Assembly: GCA_029237695.1 (NCBI GenBank)
Contig: CM055278.1
Coordinates: 74,442,297-74,506,296 of the forward strand
Length of the DNA stretch: 64,000 nucleotides
Origin: Conchocele bisecta
Taxonomy: Eukaryota; Mollusca; Bivalvia; Lucinida; Thyasiridae
Direction of reading: 5' to 3'
This document shows, one piece after another, positions 26,601 through 38,600 of this stretch. How positions within the stretch are numbered: the first letter of the stretch is position 1; each line of letters begins with the position of its first letter. The notes below the pieces were generated by a model. The model saw only the letters and a list, made by a program, of their open reading frames with translations. It was not told where the DNA came from and ran no database searches. A program made the position numbers and the translations under genes.

Positions 26601-29600
26601 AGATCGGCTAATAACAAATTGACTTATGGAATGTATAGTGGTACATTACAATGAGTATGGTATGGAAGCAAGTGTGTTGTTATCTAGCATGATATTTTTA
26701 TCTATGACGACTCATTACCATCATTCCAATACAACTTACAAGCCTTTGTCAGAATCGCAGAACTCCATTATCAACATCCGCTCATTTGTGACTGTGACTG
26801 GAGAAATGGGGCTTATGGGATTTGTGACCACTGTAGCTCTCGCTCAAATATTACAGCTCTCGCTCTAATATCACATACCTGTAGCATATTAGAAGCATTA
26901 CATATCTTCATTGATGGAATGGCGAACAGTGCAGATCCTGATCAGACTGTGCGGATGCACAGGCTGATCTGGATCTACACTGGTCGCAAAACCCTTAAGC
27001 CCCATTTCTCCAGTCACAGCCAGATTTGTGTGTTTTCTCAATCGACAAAACCTTCTGCTGTATTTATAAATGCACGTGTTGTTCCACTTGACTGTCTGTT
27101 ATTCTCCTGTTCATATCCTCCTTCTGTTCTACCCTGTTGCTCAAAAGAAAAACAGGTGTCTTCCAAGTTAATCGACAAATAAATAAATTAATTAATCAAT
27201 AAATAACTTAATCAATCAACAATCAATCAATTGGTAATTAAACCTGTCAATTATCAAATGAACTTACAAACCGACCAACCTTTAAATGAACTAACGAGCC
27301 AATCAAACAAAACAAATACCGGTAAACCAAAACCAAGCCAACCAACAAATAAATAAACAAACCAACCAACCAACAAATAAAACCAACCAAACAACCAACA
27401 AATCAAACAACCAACCAATGTACGAGGTATTCTGCCTTGTCAAGTTCCATAATTTTCCAAAATTTATTTCAAATGCTTGCACTACCTTATGTAGGGATTG
27501 AATTCTTCGTCTGCCCTGGAATTGTTATCAACATTCAACGTAATTTACAGAAATAATGATATTATTAATATTAATTACGCCAAATGTTGATAAAAATAAT
27601 ATTTTCCCCCAATTTCTTACCACAAGATAAGGCGGAAAATGTAATTCATCAGTCCATAGTTTCTCAGACTGGCGTGCATGATTCAGGTTTTATAAACTTG
27701 CGGTCTATTTCTGGCAGACGATGTATATGTTTTACCTTTTTACCCAGACTAGATGTGGATATTTTACACAAAGTTTTGGCACAGTGACAGATTTACAAAG
27801 TGCCATCAAAATTTGGATAAATTTCTGTGAATGCTAAAAGAATATACTGTAATAACCATAAATATTCGGACACCACCCAAACAATTTGTATTCAAATACA
27901 TTGTTATTACGATAAACAAGTACAACCCTACTAACCGTAAATATTTGGACATTCCATGCTGTTGTTTCAGAATAAATTGTGTGCAAATATTTATGGTTAT
28001 TATAACACATGTGCATATAGCACAGCGAAAAATAACCCATCTCATCGGGATTTCCTTTCAGGTTCAGATACATGTACATGTATATAAATACGGCAATTAG
28101 AAGTACTTTCTGGTCTGTTTTTTCTTATTTCTCCTCTCAGTCTCTGTTATGACCGCTCAGTTGAACCATCACGATGAGTCACAACATATATGTTTGAGGA
28201 GAAATCAGTTCAACATATTCTTAATTTTCCATATCTGATGTTGTCTATACTAGTATGTGAGTGGAGGTGTGACATGAAGTGAGCACGTGTGTGGGTGGTA
28301 ATATGCTTTGCGTCTCGTGAACTGATGACAATAAGGCATAAAATAAGTTATAAATATAGCGCTGAACATCCAATGATTAATTTAATACATACATTGTATT
28401 GATGAAAGCGTCGCAATATGCGATTAATTGCTATTAATTACTGGTCACAAATCCCATAAACACTGTTAATTATTTCTCCAGTCTCAGCCACATATGACCT
28501 TGTTCAGTGGACATAAAACCCTAAATAAGTAAATAAAGAAACCAACCGACCAACCAACAAGTCAATCAATCAATCAATAAACCAACTGACCAATCAACCA
28601 ACCAATCTATCAATAATTTCTTGTTTCAGTTGTGTTTTGCGAAAGGGGACATAATCACCGTGACTCAGGGACTGGATGGTGGCTGGTGGGAAGGCACACT
28701 GAATGGGAAAACTGGATGGTTTCCTAGCAACTTCGTCAGAGAATTCAAACAAGGTAATAATATTCATTTTGTCGGACTTCTTATCATACACTAGAACTAG
28801 ATTCAGAGCTAGAATTCAGTAAATTTTAATTTAAAACAAGTGGGCGGTTGGTTGGGAACATTGATAAGGTAAATTTAACGATGGGTTTCCCAATATCCCT
28901 GGTTTGGCCCTCAGGTACATTTTTGGCTTCCTTGTTGCTTGAGACTTGAATCCGGTTATACCCATTATAGAAGTAGTAATATTAGTACTAATCATATTAC
29001 TTTTAGGGAGAGGGGCTAAGTGACTGTTGTGGTGAGGACCTGGCACCAGGTACGATCATTCTAATTTCAGGACTGAATATATATTTTTTCTGTAAATATT
29101 CACTTAAGATTTTGGGGAATCCGCCACCTCCCCCCCCCCCCCCCCCCCCCCTATAAGGCTACATAGTTGGCTATTTGATCGGCAACTACACTGGCCACAA
29201 ATAAGCCCATCAGTCTCATTTCTACAGTTACCGTCACATTTCATGGCATCAAACTTTGACATGTTCACCTGTTGTCATCTGTGATATCCCGCCTTCCAGA
29301 ACTGACGGGGAGCCTGAAGGGAGGGCCGGGGGCCCAAGTAGGGGTACCCAAGGGCCAGAGCACCGACCCTGTGAAACACTGCCGCGAGAGCATGCAGTTC
29401 TACCATAATGTGGTGAGTTGGTCATCTCTTGTTAAAAAAATATAATATTAAAATAAAATATATACTGACACCGGTCACACTTTATGCCCCCATCACCGTT
29501 AGATGGCAGGGGGCAAATAACGTAACCAGTGTACGTACGTACGTCTCAAATTTAATGCTGACGTAAATTTATTAAAATTTCTTTTCACGTAGCTGCTTCA

Positions 29601-32600
29601 TATTTCTCACATTGGCTTCCAGCGAGTGCATTCGTGTGCCGACAGGCCACATTTATAGTTTATTTTATAACAATGCAATCTAGCACGAGAGCACTTATGC
29701 ACAGAAAACCCAATTGTCTGATCATTTTAAAAGTGATCTTTTAAATGTTTGCATGTATACCCAAATAAAATCTCTGAAATATTGTTTTCCTATTTTAACC
29801 TTCATCCCATGTAGATGGACTTCTAACTAATTTAACCCTTTCAACACCACAGAGGTATAGAGGTATTGGCAAAACATGTAGATCCAGATGAGCCGGCTCG
29901 TGACAAGCTGTCTCACCTGCACTTTATGCAAGTAATTTTCATATTTCCGAGAGCAAAAACACCCCCTTTTCATAAATTGACTAGTCTGAAAATCATTTTG
30001 TGATGTTTGGATTGGTTGCAAAATTAACATATCAAAATCCATTCCAGTTACTCAGGGAAGGGTTAAAAGATTATACCCCAATTTTTTCTTAAAAAATGTT
30101 TATTCCAATATTAACCATTGAATCCTTATTTTGTGAAAATACAGGTGTTACACAGTGGTTGTCCGGTTAGCGCAATTGGTAATAATTCCAGCACAAAAAT
30201 ATGTACACAATTCCCTAACATTTGATTGGCCCGTAGCAAGTCTCTGTCCAAAATTTATATCCCAGTAAACTCCCACGCCGAACTACTTTCCGTAACCGTG
30301 AGGCGCAGTTAAAATAATTCTTAAGAAAACGGAAAATAAACACATTTTCTTGATGAATTTATTTAAAATGCTGGAATTATAAGGAATGAATGGCCTTTTT
30401 GTGGAATTTATAAACTTGGGATATAAACTTGGAAAAGTCGCGGGAATACTGGACGAGGCCTTCCAAAAAATTACAATTTTCGAAAAAAAAAAAAAAAAAT
30501 TTTTTTTATTTTTTTTCGAAAATTTTAATTTTTTATCGCTTCGTCCAGTATTCCCGCGACTTTTCCAAGTTTATACCCCGATAAATTCCACAAAAAGGCC
30601 ATCCACCAATGACCCCGGGCAGTATGTGAGTGGGTATGGTGGTCGCCAGATCAGACAAGTGGGTTTCATCTGGGTTCTCCAGTTTCATCCCACTTATAAA
30701 ATGCTTTTGTTGGCACAGATAAATTTGTAAGGGCGGTCATTAAGACCGCCCTTACAAATTTATCTGTGCCAACAAAAGCATTTTATAAGTCAAAGTGCTC
30801 TGATGTTTGCTCATAATCATTGTAAAAAAAATAAACGTTAAACAATTAATTCCTTATTTTGTGTCTATACAGGTGTTACAGAGCGTAATTGAAACAGAGC
30901 GGACTCACGTAGCAGAGATGACTTCTGTTCTACAGACGTACATTAGGCCTATCTTAAACTCAGACATGTAAGTTACAATATTACCTGCTACCCAGTGATT
31001 CTGGAGGGATTTAGTTAGCAAGACGTAATTGATGTCATGTTTTCCGGCGAAGAAACAATTCATAAGCTAGCGTCAAAATGGTGTAAATTTTGGCAACGTT
31101 ATAAGCTGGTTTAAGAGCAAATTTCACATTTTCCGAAGAGCATGTAATATACACTTTATTCCACTACCATTTTAAAATACCAGATTTATTTCACTTGGCA
31201 TCTGTAAATCCTACAAAGCATCGCGTGCTCCGCACTCATTTCTTTGTCGGATTTCCAGATGTAATAAATAAATCCGGTATTTCAGAATTGTAGTGGAATA
31301 AATTCTATTTATTATGCACTATATATGATATCTACATGTGCATTTCATAATTGAGTTCCACATCTTGTATTGAATTTTCACCAAAATACTGTGCGAGTTA
31401 ATGAAAATTATTATATGACTGACAATTTCAACCAATGAGATTGTCCAATTTCCGGTCGCATGATTGTGGACATATATGATATTCGCCTGAATATCAGTGT
31501 CGGACTCGTCTCTTTGTGTGAGAATGATATTCGAAATGTCATATTCACCTCGAGGTGAATATCACATTTTGAATAACACTCTTGAACTCTTCTTGTACCA
31601 CGAGACGATTCCGAGACTGATATTCAGATATAGCAGCATGTGCATGTCACTGATCACGCAAGCAGCAAGCATCATGAGACATACGTGCGTTGTTGTATCA
31701 TATACGTTCTTTAATATGGGTAATATAATAAAATAATTATTGTCTTTTTTAGTCGATGTACACAAGATTTACAGACCTTTGAAATGTCTTATTCACCTCA
31801 GTCTTCAACCTTGGTGAATATGACATTCCTCAGGTCCGTAAATCTCGTTTACACCTCTAAATATTGTGACACTGTTGTCTAAAACCACATATTTATATAT
31901 CTTTCCCAGAATAACCTGTGTCCAATTATTTAGGGCTATTATGGAAAACTTGTATACATGCTATGAAATAAAGGTGAATTTTCACATTCTTCCACGATCG
32001 TTTCTCGGTATTTTCAAGAACGCTAATTTCCCAAATCTTTCTCGTTTCAGACTTAGTTCATCCGAGTTTTCAGATTTAACTGGAAACCTTGAAGACATAA
32101 TATCATTCCAACAGAATTTCTTAGTCTCATTAGAAGAGTGTTCAAAGTAAGTACATAAAGGTCAGGGTCATTGTCATTAAAATATGTTTTGTCACATAAG
32201 CCCTCGTCCCATTAAGCAATGAAGTTATAATTATGTGTGACTTTCTTCTTCAATCGATTTAAAATCCTATTAACCCTTTGAACCCGAAAGTCCGCTATAG
32301 CGGTTTATGCAAACAGTGCAGATCCAGATGAGCCGGCTCATAATGAGCCGTCTCATCAGGATCTGCACTTTTTGCAAATAATTTTCATATTTTTTAGAAC
32401 AAAAACACCCCACCCCCTTTTCATAAATGGACTAATCGGAAAATCATTTTGTGAGGATTGGATTGGTCGGAAAATTAGCATATCAAAAGTCCATTCCACT
32501 TACTTAGGGTTGAAAGGGTTAAATCAAGCAATAATTCTGTCTGTGTATGACTTTCTTGTTCAGTGGATGTAAAACTCCAATCAATCAATCAATCAACCAA

Positions 32601-35600
32601 CCAACCAATCAACCAGTCATCCAACCATCCAATTAATCTAGTTATATCTGTACAGTCAAACCTGTGTTAACGACCACCTGGGAAAAGCGACCACCTGTCA
32701 ACGGCAATTAAAAATCCCCCCGTCCAATTTTGTTCTTTATAAGACCTTGGAATAACGACCACCCCCGAACTGCGACCAGCGACCAGTGACCAGCGACCAG
32801 CTATTTTCATTCCCACACGGCATTTTTGTATGTGAACAGCGGCCATGTCAAGTTTTTGTCGGCAAAAAAAAATAGAACCACAATCGCTATTTTCCTTTCA
32901 TCACAATCTGGCCGCTATCATTTGAATTGTAGCCAGTCGTATCCAGTCATCGATTACATTCGCATACATTGGCACAACGCTCTTTTGAAAACATTTACCT
33001 TGCCCGATATGGTCGGTGTCATTTTGGCGACATTAAACATTTTCCATGAAAAATATTGCATAACTCCATTAACGGTAATTCCCGATATGTATTCCGTGTC
33101 GTGTATTCCAATAGGCATAATGCAATTCCGCGTAAGTCATAAAACTCCATCATTAGCTGGCAAACTGTGTTTACACGATTCTGGTTCGTCTGCAGTGACA
33201 AGACTAAGACTTCAAACACACCGCGCTTGTCAAGTGTAAATTTCACACCATGGGGCAAAATGCCATATCAATGATCAATACACGCGTTTGCTGATGTCAG
33301 TCACGTAGTCCACATTAGACTGGTACCCTGTCGGATGCGCAGCCTAGCGAAACAATACTACCGGGAACCAGTCTAAAGTGACACGACAAACGTGTTTATA
33401 TGAATTGGGTCTCGATCTCCGACAAATCCTGGCTTATTTATTGCATTAGCGACCAGACCAGGCAGTGGATTCGCGTAGTCTGTCCATGGTTTACAATGCT
33501 CGCCAATCTCTAATTAAAAACATCAGTAATTATGTCAGCGGACATTGCCAATTCGCCATAGGCTGCTTAAATATACGGGTTTGATCAGGATATTATACAT
33601 TGGACAGAAAGCAAATAAGCCTGGTCTTCTCTGCCGATTTGGACACCTATCTCGCATGGTTTTACTCGACTTGACACATTCAATGAAATATTTTTGTTAC
33701 AAAAAAAACGGGCGGGCGGGCGGCGGGCGGCGTCCACAATCAATGTTAAGTTTTCGTGTTTGAGTCCAGTTCTTTGTTACTGTACCACCTAGGACCACCA
33801 AACTTTCACAGCTTCATAACCAAGGGGTGCCTACCACATACAACTATCCAACATGTGACCATTTTTTTTACCTTCACCTATTATTTCTACGTAATTGACT
33901 TAGCCATTTTCAACGTTAACTTTTTAACATACGTCTAGTTAAATTTTTTTGTTTAAAAGTTTTTCGTTATACTATATCTCTGCAACTGCTTCGCCCATTA
34001 CCTTGAAACTTCACAGATTTTCATTCTACCCCGCAACCGTGCGGACCCTATGCCCAATGTCAAGGTCAAATTACTTTGAATGTTTTTGTTAATGTTTTTT
34101 CGTGTACTATATCTCTGCAACTGCTTCACCCATTACCTTGATACTTCACATGGGTGTTTATCATCATTGTCAGCGCGATATCGTCGGCATTTTGGCATAC
34201 GTCCGTCCGTACGTCCGTGTGTCTGGTTAAAGTTTTTTGGTTAAAGTTTTTCCATCTACTATATCTATTTTTAGCTCACCTGCGCGAAGCTCATGTGAGC
34301 TATTGTTACCGCAATGTGTCCGTCGTCCGTCGTCCGTCGTCGTTGTCCGTCGTCGTCCGTGAACATTTTCAAACGTTTTCTCCTCGGTAACCATTGGGCG
34401 TATAGTCACCAAACTTCATGGTCATGGTCCTTAGGTAGGGGGATTACAAAATTGTTAAAATGACGTCATTACGTAATCCAAGATGGCCGTCGTCTAAAAA
34501 TAGCACAAATTCTTCAAAAATCTTCTTCTCAAGAACCGCTAACCGGATTTCGATAAAACTTGGTAGGAATGATCGATGTACAATGCTCTTTCAAAGTTGT
34601 TAAAATGATGACCCTGGGGTCAAAAATGGGCGTGGCCCGTGGGGTTAAATTGGGTAAAATTTTATTTTTGACCGAATATGGTCATGTCATATATCAAATT
34701 GAAGGTATCAATGAGGCGATCACTCTAGTGCATTTTTTGTTGAAATCGGATGGTTATGTCATCCAAGATGGCCGCCGAAAGGTCAAAAGGTCGTTCTTTT
34801 ATTAGAGATTTCAAAATTCTTCTTCACATGAACCGCTTGGCCCATGGTAGCCAAACTTAAAAGTTATGGTCCATGGGTGAAGCCTTTTCAGATTTGTTAA
34901 AATGGAGGTCATCGCTAATCCAAGATGGCCGCCGTCTAAAAATAGCATAAATTCTTAAAAAGAATTTCTCATGAACTGCTAGCCGGATTTCGACGAAACT
35001 TGGTAGGAATGATGGATGTATAATGGTCTTTCAAAGTTGTTAAAATGGTGACCACAGGCTCAAAAATGGGCGTGGCCCGTGGGGTCAAATTTTATTTTTG
35101 ACCGAATATAGTCATGTTATATATCAAATCGAAGGTATCAATGAGGCGATCACTCTGGTGAATTTTTTGTCGAAATCAGATGGTTATGTCATCCAAGATG
35201 GCCGCCGAAAGGTCTTTCTTTTATTAGAGATTTCAAAATTCTTCTTCACATGAACCGCTTGGCCCATGGTAGTCAAACTTAAAAGTTATGGTCCATGGGT
35301 GAAGCCTTTTCAGATTTGTTGAAATGGAGGTCATCGCTAATCCAAGATGGCCGCCGTCTAAAAATAGCATAAATTCTTAAAAAGAATTTCTCATGAACTG
35401 CTAGCCGGATTTCGACGAAACTTGGTAGGAATGATGGATGTATAATGGTCTTTCAAAGTTGTTAAAATGGTGACCACAGGCTCAAAAATGGGCGTGGCCC
35501 GTGGGGTCAAATTTTATTTTTGACCGAATATGCTCATGTCATATATCAAATTGAAGGTATCGATGAGGCGATTGCTCTGGTGCAATATTTGTCGGAATCG

Positions 35601-38600
35601 GATGATTATAACATCCATGATGGCCGCCAAAAGGTCCATTTATTCGAGATTTTGAACATCTTTTTCTCAGGAACCACATGGCCGATGCTGGCCAAACTTC
35701 ATAGGAAGTTAAGATCCTTGGGTGAAGCATTTACAGATTTGGTAAAATGAGAGTCATCGCTTAATCCAAGATGACCGCCATCTAAAAATAGCACAATTTT
35801 TTTAAAACACATGAACTCAATGTCACATTCTTCTCTGGTATTCATGGAGTCAGGTGAGCGAATTAGGGCCATCATGGCCCTCTTGTTTTAGTGTCCATGC
35901 CTCGCCCCAAGGCGCGACATGCAGGCCACGGCCATCTAGTCTACAAAAAGTGGGTATAATTATGTTATCCAAGTGTCTATGCTTGGAAAAAACCTGGCCT
36001 TCATGGCTTTGCCTCGTTTCTTGTTAATTGATAAAAAGCAGATACACTCCACGATCGTGCATTTGCGAATCGTCAGGTGGAAGTGTATACAGCCAAGACG
36101 TTTACAATAGAATAGATTACAATAGAATGCTAAATACATGGCAGACTTTGTTGTGAAACCGAGAAAATGTTTGACCCTTGGAACAACAACCACCTGTCAA
36201 CAACGGCCACTTTGGCCACTTCCCCTTGCCGTTCGTTGTTCACAGGTTCGACTGTATATGATCTTGCATTGAAAATCACCTAAAAACCCATCCAATTAAT
36301 CAAATAATAATTCTGTCGGTGTAATATGTCAAATGGATTTCAAACCCCAGTCCATCAATCACTCTACCAATAAATAATTCAGTCTGTGTTTAAATTTCTT
36401 GTTAGCGGATGTAAAACCCCACTCAATCATTCAGTCAACCAACCAAACAACCGACTAACTGACTGATTGATAAATCTGTCAGCCAGCCAGTCAAATCAAT
36501 CAGTCTATTATTCAGTCAATCAAATAACCTTTCAAATATATTAATCATTAATTCACCATCCTGTTTCAGACACCCGGCACACCAGCGTAGAGTGGGTGGG
36601 GTATTTATGAGACACGCTCTGTCTCTAAAAGAGCTGTACACGGCGTACTGTGCTAACCATCCCAGGGCAGTTGCAATATTACAGAAAAACAGGTAACACA
36701 TTTACATACTTATTGCCCGTTATAAAAGTAGCAACATTATTACTGATCCAACTGCTTTTGGGAGGGGGCCAAGTGATTCTGGTGTGGCGAGGACCTGGCA
36801 TCAGATCATGATTATTCTGATTTCAGGGCTGAATATATAGTTTTTATACGCCCGTTTAAAAAAACAGGACGTATTGGGTGGGCGGGCGGCGGGCGGGTGG
36901 GCACAGCTTGTCCACACAATAACTAGAGTTCTACATGACGGATTGTAGCCAAATTCGGAAAACATGTTTAACACGGCAAGACGAAGAAGCCTATTGATTT
37001 TGACTTATCTTCCCTTGGCGGCAATTTTTAATTTTCTCACTGTATCCTTGTCCATGCAATAACTCAAGTTCTACTTCACCGATCGTAACCAAATTCGGTA
37101 TACATGTTTATCACGGCAAGACGAAGAAGCCTATTCATTTTCAGTGAGTTATCTCCCCTTGTTGGCCTTGCCTCGATGGGCGTATATTGTGACCTTCGGA
37201 ACTCTTGTGTTTATTGTAAATATTCAGTTCTGATTTTGGGATTCCCCCCCCCCCACTTGTACATGTACTTGAACATGTACATGTACTTGTACAGGTAATA
37301 TATGGGATTTAGTACTAAACCCATTGACCCGGCCTTAAATGACCTTAGCTGTTAAACTGATAGGCCGTTAAACCCCAAAAAACAAACAAACAAACATTTA
37401 CATACTGTAATACACACCCAACCAATCAATCAGTAAATCAATCAGTCATGGCATACTGTACTAACCATACCAGGGCAGTTACAATACTACAGAAAAACAT
37501 ACCAGGGCAGTTACAATACTACAGAAAAACAGGTAACACACAAATGATTGTGTTGTGCAGACACCGGTTTATCGGTATTTGTGACCAGGGTAGCTCCTGA
37601 TCAAATTGTACACACATGTAGCCTGATAATGATCTATATTGCTTGTTAGAAGCATGTCAGGTGTTTCATTGATGGAATGGCGAATCACAATCAACACTGG
37701 TCACAAACTCATTAGCCCCTTTCTCCTTTCCGGCAAAGTATACTTCTAGCAAAGTATACTTTGAGGGAGTAATCATTTATTTTTCCCAAAATGCCTTATT
37801 TCATATAGAACTAACGACTGCATATATTTGATGATTAAAAGTATGCAGAATTATTATACTGAATTTATTACATTATCACAGCCAAAATGGCTGTGATAAT
37901 GTAATAAATTCAGTATAATAAAAATTAATAAATTTATCTTAAAATTGAAAATTTCTCCCTCAAAGTATACTTTGCTAGATAAGTATACTTATCTTTGCTA
38001 GATAAGTATACTTTGCTAGATAAATATACTTTGCAATATTGGTGAAATCGGCTACTGGTTTGGCTCTCTTGTACAGTTTTGGCTTATTGTCTGAGAGTTT
38101 AATCTGGTTATACCCTTATAAGAGTAGTACGATTATGGCTACTTTTAGGGTAAGGGGCTCAGTGATTCTGGTGTGGTGAGGACCTGGCACCTGATCAAAT
38201 TATCTTAATTTCAGACCTGAATGTATATGTCTCTTCATGTAAATATTCAGTTCTTATTTTAAGATGTTTCCTCCGTCATACAGGTGAAATACGGGATTCG
38301 ACCCCATTGACACGTCTGTATTTCAACCTCGCTGTAGAATTTACTCACCTTGACCATTGAAACTCCCTTTCACTCTTGTGGCTGTGACTGGAGAAATGGG
38401 TCTTATCGGTTTTTGCGACCAGTGTAGATCCAGATCAGCCTGTGCATTCACACAGTCTGATCAGGATCTACACTGTTCACCATTCCAACAATAAAACGCC
38501 AACCATGCTTCTAACAAGGAATATATGGTAGATTCTTATCAGGATACACTGGTCAAAAATACCAGAAGCCCGATTTATCCAGTCACAGCGATATATCTGT

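Larger units (their letters stand above)
32652..36256. mobile_element. pogo-like TA element, 3.6 kb, outer shell of a nest
   Basis: TACAGTCAAACCTGTGTTAA at the left and TTCACAGGTTCGACTGTA at the right, with ACCACCTGTCAAC near both ends. The interior up to 33680 is its own; 33690-36023 is an inserted family F element. A second copy starts at 63692. No DDE transposase recognised, and the 137-codon frame at 32826 matches nothing I know. Confidence 0.65.

Noticed and set aside
32826..33239. 137-codon plus-strand frame
   Set aside because: Inside the TACAGTC(A/G)AACCTG element; a related copy at 63.69 kb is only partly present, and no DDE or helix-turn-helix pattern is visible.
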